Part shown: positions 8,683-15,953 of the stretch, piece after piece
How the letters are laid out: every line of letters starts with the position of its first letter
Numbering within the stretch: position 1 is the stretch's first letter
NCBI RefSeq assembly: GCF_000720325.1
Contig: NZ_JOJM01000010.1
Location: 92,902-156,901 of the forward strand
Reading direction: 5' to 3'
Source of the DNA: Streptomyces sp. NRRL B-1347
GTDB taxonomy: Bacteria; Actinomycetota; Actinomycetes; Streptomycetales; Streptomycetaceae
DNA: 64,000 bases
The notes under the pieces: generated by a model
Told to the model about the DNA's origin: nothing
Database searches by the model: none
Seen by the model: only the letters and a program-made list of their open reading frames with translations
Position numbers and translations under genes: made by a program

Positions 8683-9324
8683 TTACAGCACGCGCAAGGC
8701 CTGGGCGGCGTCGCGTTCTCGCCGGGCGAGCGCGTGCAGTACGGCCTGGTCGCCGTGCCGGTCGCGGGCGGCTGCGACGAGGACGTCGACTGCGACGGCG
8801 AGCGTGGCTTCGGGCGTCTGCCGGGGAGCGCCCACGCTCAGCGCCAGGTCATCAAGGTGCACTGCCAATTCGACGCACCGGGTTTGGAGGTAGCCGTCGA
8901 GCAGCATCTCCTCTCCCGGCCGGTGGAGGACGGCCACGCGCCGATCGGCGGGCTCGTGGTCCAGCCGTCGCGCCAGCCTGTGCCATGCGGTGCGTGCCTG
9001 CTCAGCCACGGCGGCGGGGCCGACGGCTGCCGTTTCCTCGCTCCGCGCGCGCACGCCGACGTTGAGTGCGGAGTCCGGCAAGGCCGTGCCGACGAGCCGC
9101 GCGTAGTAGCGCACTGGCGACACCGGCTCCGCGCCGACGATCTCGCCGTCGAGAAACCACTCGACCTGCAGGACGCTGCGCGCAAGGTGACCCGCCAGTC
9201 CGCCCACCGTCATCCCCGGCAGCACCGACTCCTTGCCCCAGCGACGCGCCACCCCTTCCGTGGCCAGCAGCTGCACGGCCTGTTCGGCGCCCAGCAGGTA
9301 TGCCTCGCGTATCTCCTCAGTCAT
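8683..9324 (-). CDS. maleylpyruvate isomerase-like / DinB-fold protein
   Basis: This 213-residue protein matches the mycothiol-dependent maleylpyruvate isomerase N-terminal (MDMPI_N/DinB) fold. It has GHLARS with His46 and RCVELAVHLDDL with Glu152 and His156, the expected His-Glu-His metal site of this four-helix bundle. Actinobacterial members are often mycothiol S-transferases or proteins of unknown function, so this is probably a thiol-dependent detoxification or isomerisation enzyme in the cytosol. An in-frame ATG three codons upstream (9333) is an equally possible start, as neither has a clear ribosome binding site. Confidence 0.78.
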   Translation of the reverse strand: MTEEIREAYLLGAEQAVQLLATEGVARRWGKESVLPGMTVGGLAGHLARSVLQVEWFLDGEIVGAEPVSPVRYYARLVGTALPDSALNVGVRARSEETAAVGPAAVAEQARTAWHRLARRLDHEPADRRVAVLHRPGEEMLLDGYLQTRCVELAVHLDDLALSVGAPRQTPEATLAVAVDVLVAAARDRHGDQAVLHALARRERDAAQALRVL

Positions 9325-9506
9325 GCGAGGCATCTTGCCCGCACCGAGATCGTCATGGGCGGGTCGTTCACATGGTGGAACCCTTGACCAAATTGTGGAC
9401 AAGTAGTTGGTGGGGCCGAAGCCTCGTTGTCTGCGCGGCACCGGATCGCGTCGACCGTGCGCGTCCGACCGTTCGGACCTCCCGGCCGGGATGCGGCGAT
9501 GCCGCG

Positions 9507-10322
9507 TCAGCTCAACAGGGCAGACGTGAACATCTCGCGGTGAGCCGTCAGCCACTCCTGGATGCGGTCCCAACGCTGCCAGCCGCCGCGTTCGGACAGC
9601 GCCTGGGCGTAGACGGGGTCGCCGTCGGCCACCCGGTCGGCGACGAAGGCCCGGCAGGACGCGGTGGCCTGTTCGATGACGTCGGGCAGCTCAGCGCGCT
9701 CCTGCGGGGAGAGGCCGTAGCTGTCGGCGAGGATCCGCAGTCGCGTCGGGGCGTCCAGTCCCGCGGGATGGTGAGCCGTCGCGGATGCGGGATCGAGCAT
9801 GGGAATCCAGTAGCGGGCGGTCATGGCGACGTCCCACACGGCTCGGCCGGGGGCTGCCATGTCGAAATCGATCAGGGCCACGGCACGGCCGTCGCGGAAG
9901 ACGACGTTGTCCGGGCAGACATCGTTGTGGCACAGCATCGTTCCTCCCGCCGGGTCGGCCAGGGACCGGGGCCACCTGGCGTCCGCGTCAACAGCGATGG
10001 CCGCGCTGACGTCGTGCAGGCGCCGCAGCAGGCTTCCCACCGATCGCAGCGCGGTCTCGGTCATGACCCAGTGCGGATAAGGCGATAGAGCCACGTCACC
10101 GGGGATGAAGGTCAGTTGCTCGCGGCCGTCCTCGGTGAGGCCGACCGGGATCGGAGCCGCGTCGAACCCGTGATCTGCGAGAGCGAGGAGATGAGTATGG
10201 AGAGCGCGTGCGGTGCGTGGCGCTGGACGTTCCACCAGGGCACCGTGGCGGAAGACCGCGCCTGCATTGATCATGCCGCCGATCAGGGCTTCGCCCTCTG
10301 CCGTCTCGCCCTCAGCCGTCAT
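9507..10322 (-). CDS. aminoglycoside phosphotransferase-family (APH) kinase
   Basis: This is a protein-kinase-like fold enzyme of 271 residues. It carries a Brenner motif HNDVCPDNVVF (Asp134 catalytic base, Asn139) and a DFD metal motif (Asp152). Length and motifs fit the APH/choline-kinase group. The N-terminal lobe is short and lacks a clear P-loop, which is usual for Streptomyces paralogues. It could phosphorylate an antibiotic or a small metabolite, and resistance cannot be inferred from sequence alone. I prefer the ATG at 10322 (or the GTG three codons earlier). The open frame further upstream runs through promoter DNA of the divergent gene. Confidence 0.75.
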   Translation of the reverse strand: MTAEGETAEGEALIGGMINAGAVFRHGALVERPAPRTARALHTHLLALADHGFDAAPIPVGLTEDGREQLTFIPGDVALSPYPHWVMTETALRSVGSLLRRLHDVSAAIAVDADARWPRSLADPAGGTMLCHNDVCPDNVVFRDGRAVALIDFDMAAPGRAVWDVAMTARYWIPMLDPASATAHHPAGLDAPTRLRILADSYGLSPQERAELPDVIEQATASCRAFVADRVADGDPVYAQALSERGGWQRWDRIQEWLTAHREMFTSALLS

Positions 10323-10476
10323 GTCGATCACGCTACCGTCGGGTCGGCCGTGCGTGGGGCGGTCTCGAAATGCGCTGCGAACCAGGCCGCTCACCTGAGC
10401 ATGTGTCGGACGCTGAGGGGGCCTTCGCCTGCATCGGTGATGAGCGGACGAGCAACGCCCTTCCCCAGCCCCGAGT

Positions 10477-10565
10477 TTGGACTTGCTGGTCCAATTTTGG
10501 CGTCCTACGGTGCTGCCGTTCCCGACAACACGTGCCTGTTCCCACAGGAACACGTGCCTGTTCCC
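10477..10565 (+). promoter_or_regulatory. palindromic operator region upstream of the quinone oxidoreductase
   Basis: Two kinds of inverted repeat are present. TTGGAC-N6-GTCCAA lies at 10477-10494. A direct repeat of ACACGTGCCTGTTCCC appears at about 10529-10544 and 10550-10565. Within it are the palindromes TGTTCC-N4-GGAACA and GGAACA-N6-TGTTCC, plus two CACGTG hexamers. The region lies within about 100 bp of the oxidoreductase start. It is a likely operator for the TetR regulator encoded next to the oxidoreductase, or for the one at 12300-12890, whose own operators use the same GGAAC half-site. Confidence 0.6.
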
Positions 10566-10582
10566 GCAGAGAGGTGTCACCC

Positions 10583-11545
10583 ATGCATGCGATCCGTATC
10601 GAGGAGCACGGCGGTCCCGAGGTCATGCGCTGGACCGAGCTGCCCGATCCGTCGGCCGGTCCCGGTGAGGTGCTGGTGCGGCTGGGTGCCGCCGGTGTGA
10701 ACTACATGGACGTCGGCGCCCGTGCCGAGGGCGGCCCGGGATGGGCGGCGCCCGCGGTCCTCGGCGTCGAAGGGATGGGCCGTGTCACCGCGGTCGGCGA
10801 AGGGGTGCGGGACCTGGCCGTCGGTGACCGGGTGGCCTGGTTCTACCACCCGGGCAGCTACGCCGAGCTGCTCGCCGTCCCGGCCGGCTCGCTCGTCAAG
10901 GTGCCCGACGGCATCAGCGACGAGACCGCCGCCGCCGTGATGATGCAGGGCCTCACCGCCAGCCACCTGAGCACCGAGACCTACCCGGTCGGCCCGGGAG
11001 ACACCGCCGTGGTGCACGCCGCGGCGGGCGGCGTCGGCCAGTTGCTCACACAGATGATCCGAGCGCGCGGCGGCCGGGTCATCGGGCTGGTCTCCCGCGA
11101 GGAGAAGGCACCCATCGCGAAGGAGGCAGGCGCCGACCACGTCCTGGTCCACTCCGGCGGCGGTTTCGAGGAGCAGGTCAGGGAGCTCACCGACGGGCAG
11201 GGCGCCCACGTCGTCTACGACGGCGGTGGCGCGGGGACGTTCCGCTCCTCCCAGCTGGCCCTGCGCCCGCACGGGGTGCACGCCTACTACGGCCCCTTCA
11301 TGGGCGTCCCGACGCTGCGCCCCACCGACCTGCCCAACAGCATCCTGCTGACCTACCCCGTGGTGCACCACCACGTCGCCACCCGCGAGGCCCTGCTGCG
11401 GCGGACCGGGGAGGTGTTCGACCTGATCCTGGCGGGGCGGCTCGTCCAGCGGGTCACCGGCTGCTACCCGCTCGCGGACGCGGCCCGCGCCCACGCGGAC
11501 CTGGAGTCGCGGCGCACCACCGGCAAGCTGCTGCTCCTGCCCTGA
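10583..11545 (+). CDS. NADPH:quinone oxidoreductase (zinc-free MDR family)
   Basis: This is a 320-residue medium-chain dehydrogenase/reductase of the QOR type. It has an N-terminal GroES-like fold with GVNYMDVGAR, a Rossmann segment VVHAAAGGVGQLLTQMIRARG binding NADPH, and a C-terminal TTGKLLLLP tail. It lacks the structural zinc cysteines of alcohol dehydrogenases. The family reduces quinones or enoyl-type carbonyls in the cytosol. The ATG at 10583 is preceded by AGAGGTG. A TetR regulator follows 112 bp later on the same strand and palindromic operators lie just upstream, so the gene is probably induced by an electrophile. Confidence 0.88.
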   Translation: MHAIRIEEHGGPEVMRWTELPDPSAGPGEVLVRLGAAGVNYMDVGARAEGGPGWAAPAVLGVEGMGRVTAVGEGVRDLAVGDRVAWFYHPGSYAELLAVPAGSLVKVPDGISDETAAAVMMQGLTASHLSTETYPVGPGDTAVVHAAAGGVGQLLTQMIRARGGRVIGLVSREEKAPIAKEAGADHVLVHSGGGFEEQVRELTDGQGAHVVYDGGGAGTFRSSQLALRPHGVHAYYGPFMGVPTLRPTDLPNSILLTYPVVHHHVATREALLRRTGEVFDLILAGRLVQRVTGCYPLADAARAHADLESRRTTGKLLLLP

Positions 11546-11561
11546 GCGGCCGCAGCCCGAT

Positions 11562-11613
11562 GCGGGCCCACGTGCGGCGCCCACCGCCCGCCGCGGGCCC
11601 ACGCGCGGCGCCC
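11562..11613 (+). repeat. 21-bp direct repeat between oxidoreductase and tetR genes
   Basis: GCGGGCCCACGTGCGGCGCCC at 11562-11582 recurs at 11593-11613 with a single T-to-C change, giving a 31-bp period. One copy contains CACGTG, which also occurs in the oxidoreductase promoter. It could be a regulatory site for the tetR gene or a slippage duplication. Confidence 0.6.
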
Positions 11614-11657
11614 GATCCGTTTGAATGGGACACAGGACAGCTCGTACGGGAGGACCC

Positions 11658-12260
11658 ATGCCGTTGACCCGCAAGGGCACCGCGACCAGGCAGCGCATCA
11701 TCGAAGGTGCCGCCGACCAGATCCGCGAACAGGGCGTGTTCGCGGTGCGGTTGGAGGACGTCATGGCCCGTACGGCGACCAGCAAGAGTCAGCTCTTCCA
11801 CTACTTCCCCGACGGGAAGGACGAGCTGCTGCTCGCCGTGGCCCGGCACGAGGCGTCCCGGGTCATCGACGAGCAGCAACCCGAACTCGGCTCCCTCACC
11901 ACTTGGGCGGCCTGGCACCAGTGGCGTGACAAGGTCGTCGCCCGCTACCAGGCGCAGGGCAGCGACTGCCCCCTCCACGCGGCCCTCGCCCACCTGGGCG
12001 GGGCCACCGACGCCACCCGGACCGTGGCCGGTGAACTCCTCGGCCGGTGGCAGCAGCAACTCGCCGCGGGCATCCGCCACATGCAGGGCAGCGGCGAGGT
12101 CGCCGCCGGGCTGGACGCCGATCGGGAGGCGGCGGCCCTGCTCGCCGGAATCCAGGGCGGCGTGCTGATCGTCATGACCACGGGCGGCATCACCCACCTG
12201 GAGGCCGCGATCGACCTGGGCATCGCCCACCTCCGCGCTTCCGTTCACCGCGACCGCTGA
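11658..12260 (+). CDS. TetR/AcrR-family regulator
   Basis: This 200-residue protein has a typical TetR helix-turn-helix at residues 8-55 (RIIEGAADQIREQGV...ARTATSKSQLFHYFPDGKDEL). Its C-terminal helical domain resembles the TetR_C/YxaF-LmrA type that senses planar, hydrophobic ligands. GGGAGGA is placed well before the ATG at 11658. It sits directly behind the quinone oxidoreductase gene and probably represses that promoter. Confidence 0.9.
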   Translation: MPLTRKGTATRQRIIEGAADQIREQGVFAVRLEDVMARTATSKSQLFHYFPDGKDELLLAVARHEASRVIDEQQPELGSLTTWAAWHQWRDKVVARYQAQGSDCPLHAALAHLGGATDATRTVAGELLGRWQQQLAAGIRHMQGSGEVAAGLDADREAAALLAGIQGGVLIVMTTGGITHLEAAIDLGIAHLRASVHRDR

Positions 12261-12299
12261 GCACGCGGGGGCCGGGCGAGAGCGCGCAGAGCGCCGTGG

Positions 12300-12890
12300 T
12301 CAGTGCGGTTGGCGGAGTCCCGCGACGAGGAGCGTGACCAGTCGGCGCGCGTCGTAGCGGGGGTCGCTGTCAGCGCCGATGCAGAGGTTGCCGATGCCGC
12401 GCATGAGTTGGTAGGCGTCGAGGTCGGAGCGGATCTCGCCGGAAGCGGCGGCCGCGTCGAGGAGTTGGGTGCACACCGGCAGGAGGCGGTCGAGGAAGTA
12501 GGTGTGCAGCGCCTCGAAGCCGGAGTTGTCACCCTGCATCGCGGCGGCCAGGCCGTGCTTGGTGACCAGGAAGTCGACGAAGAGGTCGACCCACTGCCCC
12601 AGGGCGGCATGAGGAGTCGGGCCGGTCGACAGCAGGGCCGGTCCCGCCTCGGCGCAGGCGTCGACCTGGTGGCGGTAGACGGCGATGACGAGGTCCGCCC
12701 GGGTGGGGAAGTGGCGGTAGATGGTGCCCGTGCCCACCCCGGCCTTGGCCGCGATGTCACGTACCGGCGCTTCCACGCCTGAGGTGACGAAGACCGCCGC
12801 GGCCGCGTCCAGCAGGGTCTGCTGGTTGCGTTGGGCGTCCTTGCGCTTGGGCCTGGCCGTGCTTTCCGCGCCCCTGCCGTTGTCGTTCAC
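12300..12890 (-). CDS. TetR-family regulator
   Basis: This is a 196-residue TetR protein with the HTH LLDAAAAVFVTSGVEAPVRDI...GVGTGTIYRHFPTRADL at residues 25-70 and a C-terminal SBD_TetR-like domain (MQGDNSGFEALHTYFLDRLLPV). I chose the GTG at 12890 because GAGGT lies 7 nt upstream; an ATG at 12905 also exists. It is divergent from the hydrolase gene at 13044. Two perfect GGAAC-type palindromes lie in the 153-bp shared promoter, so it very likely represses both genes. Confidence 0.9.
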   Translation of the reverse strand: MNDNGRGAESTARPKRKDAQRNQQTLLDAAAAVFVTSGVEAPVRDIAAKAGVGTGTIYRHFPTRADLVIAVYRHQVDACAEAGPALLSTGPTPHAALGQWVDLFVDFLVTKHGLAAAMQGDNSGFEALHTYFLDRLLPVCTQLLDAAAASGEIRSDLDAYQLMRGIGNLCIGADSDPRYDARRLVTLLVAGLRQPH

Positions 12891-12917
12891 GCGACTTACC
12901 TCCATGACCTTGCTAAG

Positions 12918-12956
12918 CGGAACAGTGTTCCGTATTGTATGTGGAACAAGGTTCCG
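12918..12956. promoter_or_regulatory. double TetR operator in a divergent promoter
   Basis: CGGAACAGTGTTCCG (12918-12932) is a perfect palindrome, and GGAACAAGGTTCC (12943-12955) is a second one. Their centres are 24 bp apart, which is close to two helical turns and places them on similar faces of the DNA. On the minus strand a TACAAT -10 box lies between them, so a repressor bound here would cover the tetR promoter and also the divergent hydrolase promoter. Confidence 0.75.
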
Positions 12957-13043
12957 TTTCATCCATGATGGCAGACCCCGGGCCGGCCGACCAGACCGCC
13001 GGCCCGCACCAAGGCTGCGCAGCGCCGCACGGAAGGCAGTTCC

Positions 13044-13985
13044 ATGTCCGAATCGAACTCCACGAACGCACCGATGGCCACAGGCTCGCCCGCCCTGGTG
13101 ATATCCGCGAAGCCGGTGGTACTGCCCGCCCCGGGCCGCGGCGAGGACCTCCAGGTCAGCGTGTCCGCCCCCGCGACCGGCGGTGATCTGCCCGTCATCG
13201 TCTTCTCCCACGGCTTCGGCTGGTCGATGAACGGCTACGCACCGCTCGCGGACTTCTGGGCCGCCCACGGCTTCGTGGTCGTCCGGCCCACCCACCTGGA
13301 CTCCAGAACGCTCGGCCTGCCCGCCGAGGATCCCCGAACGCCGCGGATCTGGCGCTACCGCGTCGAGGACCTCAAGCGCGTCATCGACGGACTCGACGCA
13401 CTGGAAGCCGCAGTGCCGGGCCTCGCCGGGCGCATCGACCGTGACCGCGTCGCCGTGGCGGGTCACTCCTGGGGAGCCCAGACGGCGAGCGCGCTCCTCG
13501 GCGCGCGCGTCCTCGACTCCAACGGCGTACGCGGCGATGACCTGTCCGACCCCCGCGTCAAGGCGGGTGTGCTGCTCGCCCTGACCGGCCTGGGCGACAG
13601 CCTGACGCCGTTCGCCCTTGAGCACTTCCCCTTCATGAAGCCGTCCTTCGGCGCCATGAGCGCACCCGCTCTCATCGTCGCCGGGGACAACGACCGATCC
13701 CACTTGTCCACGCGCGGACCGGACTGGTTCACCGACCCCTACACCTACAGCCCGGGCGACAAGAGCCTGCTCACGCTGTTCGGGGCCGAGCACTCGCTCG
13801 GCGGCATCCCCGGGTACGAGGTCGCCGAGACGACGGACGAGAGCCCCGCCCGCGTCGCCCTGATCCAGCGGCTCAGCACGGCGTTCCTGCGCAGCGCCCT
13901 CTACCCCGAGGACACGGCCTGGAAGGCCGCGGTCACCGCGCTGGAGGACGACCCCAGCCCGCTGGGGAAGCTGCGGAGCAAGTAG
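13044..13985 (+). CDS. alpha/beta hydrolase (chlorophyllase/PAF-acetylhydrolase-like)
   Basis: This 313-residue hydrolase has VIVFSHGFGWSMNGYAPLADF as oxyanion region (about residues 51-71), the nucleophile elbow GHSWGAQ with Ser142, ALIVAGDNDRS carrying the probable acid, and a C-terminal GAEHSLGG with the catalytic His. The spacing and the extra VEDLKRVIDGLDALE helix before the nucleophile resemble chlorophyllase-like and dienelactone-hydrolase-like esterases. It has no signal peptide. GGAAGG precedes the ATG. It is under the divergent TetR regulator and is likely a detoxifying esterase. Confidence 0.85.
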   Translation: MSESNSTNAPMATGSPALVISAKPVVLPAPGRGEDLQVSVSAPATGGDLPVIVFSHGFGWSMNGYAPLADFWAAHGFVVVRPTHLDSRTLGLPAEDPRTPRIWRYRVEDLKRVIDGLDALEAAVPGLAGRIDRDRVAVAGHSWGAQTASALLGARVLDSNGVRGDDLSDPRVKAGVLLALTGLGDSLTPFALEHFPFMKPSFGAMSAPALIVAGDNDRSHLSTRGPDWFTDPYTYSPGDKSLLTLFGAEHSLGGIPGYEVAETTDESPARVALIQRLSTAFLRSALYPEDTAWKAAVTALEDDPSPLGKLRSK

Positions 13986-14063
13986 ACGAGCCATGCGCGC
14001 CCGGGGGGCAACACCCTTGCCGGGCAAGGCTCGTAGCGATGACCGACGAGGCGTCGGGGACGG

Positions 14064-15011
14064 TCACGGACTGGGGGACGGGGAGCCCAGCCGCTCTTGC
14101 AGGTCGGCCATCAAGCGTGTCGTCAGCGGTACGCGGATGCCGTGCCGCTCCGCCGCGCGGAGCAGGGCCCCGCCGATCGCGTCGAGTTCCAGCGGACGGC
14201 CCGCTTCCGCGTCGCGCTGCATCGACGACTTGCTGCCGGGCGGGAAGGCGTCGTAGCGCGCCAGGATCGGGGCGGCATCCGTTGGCCCGCCGCACGCCCT
14301 GCTGACCGCGATGGTCTCCTCGACCAGGGCCTCCAGTTCCGCGCGCCGCGCGGACCGGATGTCGCCGATCGGCACGCCGTAGCGGGTGGTGAGGAGCGCG
14401 AAGGGGGCCAGGAACGCCAGCTTGGCCCAGAGGACGGCGTTCCCGTCCGGGACGACGCGGGTGTCCGCGCCGATGGAAGTGAGCAAGGCGGCGACAGGGA
14501 GGCGCGGTTCGTGCCGTACGGCCAGGTCGATCTCCAGGAACGGGCTGCCGTGTTCGATGACGCCGGGGGCGGTGCGGGTGGACTCGACGCGGATCACGGC
14601 CGGTGTCACCCGTCCCGCACCGAAGCGTTCCCGCAGGATGTCCAGGTGCTCGATGCCGTTGAGGAGCGGCAGCACGAGGCCGTCGGCGAGGAGATGGGGC
14701 GGGACGCGGTCGAGCGCCGCGTCGAGCGCGGTCTGCTTGACCGTGACCAGGCACAGATCGACGGGCTCACGCAGCACGGTGTCCGCCTCGACCGCGGCGG
14801 TGAAGTCGCCGAACTGCGCGCTGTGCACGCGGATGCCACTGTGGCGCAGGGTGCGTGCGGTCTCCTCGGCGGCTACGCAGATCACGCGGTGCCCGGCGCG
14901 GGAGAGCAGCGCCGCGAGCAGGCCGCCGATCCCTCCGGGGCCGAGCACCGCCACCGTTGAGCGAGGCGGGGCAGGAGTGGAGCCGCTGCTGAGCGGTGCG
15001 GTGTGGGGCAT
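14064..15011 (-). CDS. 2-dehydropantoate 2-reductase (ketopantoate reductase family)
   Basis: This is a 315-residue PanE/ApbA-family protein. It has an N-terminal Rossmann motif VAVLGPGGIGGLLAALL (about residues 20-36) for NADPH, VTVKQTALDAAL (the catalytic-lysine-containing segment in the family), and the C-terminal helical ApbA_C domain with LWAKLAFLAPF and PGSKSSMQRD, a recognisable substrate-binding signature. It reduces ketopantoate to pantoate for coenzyme A, or a related 2-keto acid. AGAGGA precedes the ATG. No other pantothenate gene is adjacent; the panD gene is far away at 55566. Confidence 0.88.
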   Translation of the reverse strand: MPHTAPLSSGSTPAPPRSTVAVLGPGGIGGLLAALLSRAGHRVICVAAEETARTLRHSGIRVHSAQFGDFTAAVEADTVLREPVDLCLVTVKQTALDAALDRVPPHLLADGLVLPLLNGIEHLDILRERFGAGRVTPAVIRVESTRTAPGVIEHGSPFLEIDLAVRHEPRLPVAALLTSIGADTRVVPDGNAVLWAKLAFLAPFALLTTRYGVPIGDIRSARRAELEALVEETIAVSRACGGPTDAAPILARYDAFPPGSKSSMQRDAEAGRPLELDAIGGALLRAAERHGIRVPLTTRLMADLQERLGSPSPSP

Positions 15012-15157
15012 GGGGGTCCTCTCGGTTCACGGGTCGGCACCCGTCCCGCTGCCTCGGCCGTGTCCGGACGCGGCAGGAGGGGCGGGCCGGGTTGCCGCCC
15101 TGGGCCCGAGAGGATCATCGAGGGGGCGTGAAACTTAAGTCAATCCTCGGATTCTCT

Positions 15158-15191
15158 CCATCTGACCCAAGTGAATCCTTGGGTCGGATGG
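15158..15191 (-). terminator. strong intrinsic hairpin after the beta-roll secreted protein
   Basis: A stem of 13 pairs (15158-15171 with 15178-15191, one internal mismatch) around a 6-nt loop begins 8 bp past the stop codon of the minus-strand gene at 15199. It marks the end of that transcript. Confidence 0.65.
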
Positions 15192-15198
15192 GCCTCCT

Positions 15199-15738
15199 TC
15201 ACGGGTTGCAGTTCAGGACGATGCCTTCGTTGACGCGGCAGATGTCGTTTCCTTCGCCGCCGTCGACTTCGCCTTCGTTGAGGAGGACCTGGATCTCGTC
15301 GTCTCCCTGGTTGCCGTGGATCCTCCCCTTGGCGCCGTCGATCTCGTCGTTGACGGAGGCGATGACGTCGTCGTTGCCGCCGCCGGCCTGGATCAGGCCG
15401 ATGCTCCACTCCTCCAGCCTGATGGTGTCGTCGCCGTCGCCGCCGTTGATGACGCCGGCGCGGTTGAACGTGACCCGGATCGTGTCGTTGCCGTGGTGGC
15501 CGAAGATGACGTCCCCGGAGACGAGGCGGTCGCAGCGGATGTCGTCGTCGCCGCTGGTTCCGTAGATCTCCGGGCCGGACTGGGGCTGGCCGTTGACGAC
15601 GCAGTTCTCCGCTGCGGGCCGCAGGTCGGCGGGGGCCGCGAAGGCCGCGGTGGGCCAGGCGAGCGTCGCGGTCACGGCTGCGACTCGGGCGGCCCGGTGG
15701 AAGGTCGTACGGCGTGAATGCCTGGTTCCTTTACCCAT
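15199..15738 (-). CDS. secreted RTX-like (hemolysin-type) calcium-binding repeat protein
   Basis: This is a 179-residue secreted protein. Residues 1-35 form a signal peptide (RRTTFHRAARVAAVTATLAWPTAAFA). The remainder contains degenerate nonapeptide repeats such as GTSGDDDIR, GHHGNDTIR, GGDGDDTIR, GGGNDDVI, GNQGDDEIQ and GGEGNDICR. These form a short parallel beta-roll that binds calcium in RTX proteins. Cys46 and two C-terminal cysteines may cap the roll. There is no catalytic domain, so it is likely a small extracellular structural or calcium-dependent protein. The start is the ATG at 15738, chosen because the signal peptide begins there. Confidence 0.78.
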   Translation of the reverse strand: MGKGTRHSRRTTFHRAARVAAVTATLAWPTAAFAAPADLRPAAENCVVNGQPQSGPEIYGTSGDDDIRCDRLVSGDVIFGHHGNDTIRVTFNRAGVINGGDGDDTIRLEEWSIGLIQAGGGNDDVIASVNDEIDGAKGRIHGNQGDDEIQVLLNEGEVDGGEGNDICRVNEGIVLNCNP

Positions 15739-15953
15739 GACGCGAGCATCAAGCGGGCATGCCGCGCTGTCACCAGGCCGGAGGGCCGACGTCACCCACA
15801 TGTGTCGCCCTTTCACCCGCTGGGGTGACGAGCCCTCCGGTGTCGCGGCCTGTGCGGGCCGCCGCGGTCGGCACACGCGGGGAGTCGCACAACCATTCGG
15901 CCGCCTCGCAGGTCAAAGGCGCGAAACGAACAGCAACGCCCACTGGGGGAGTC

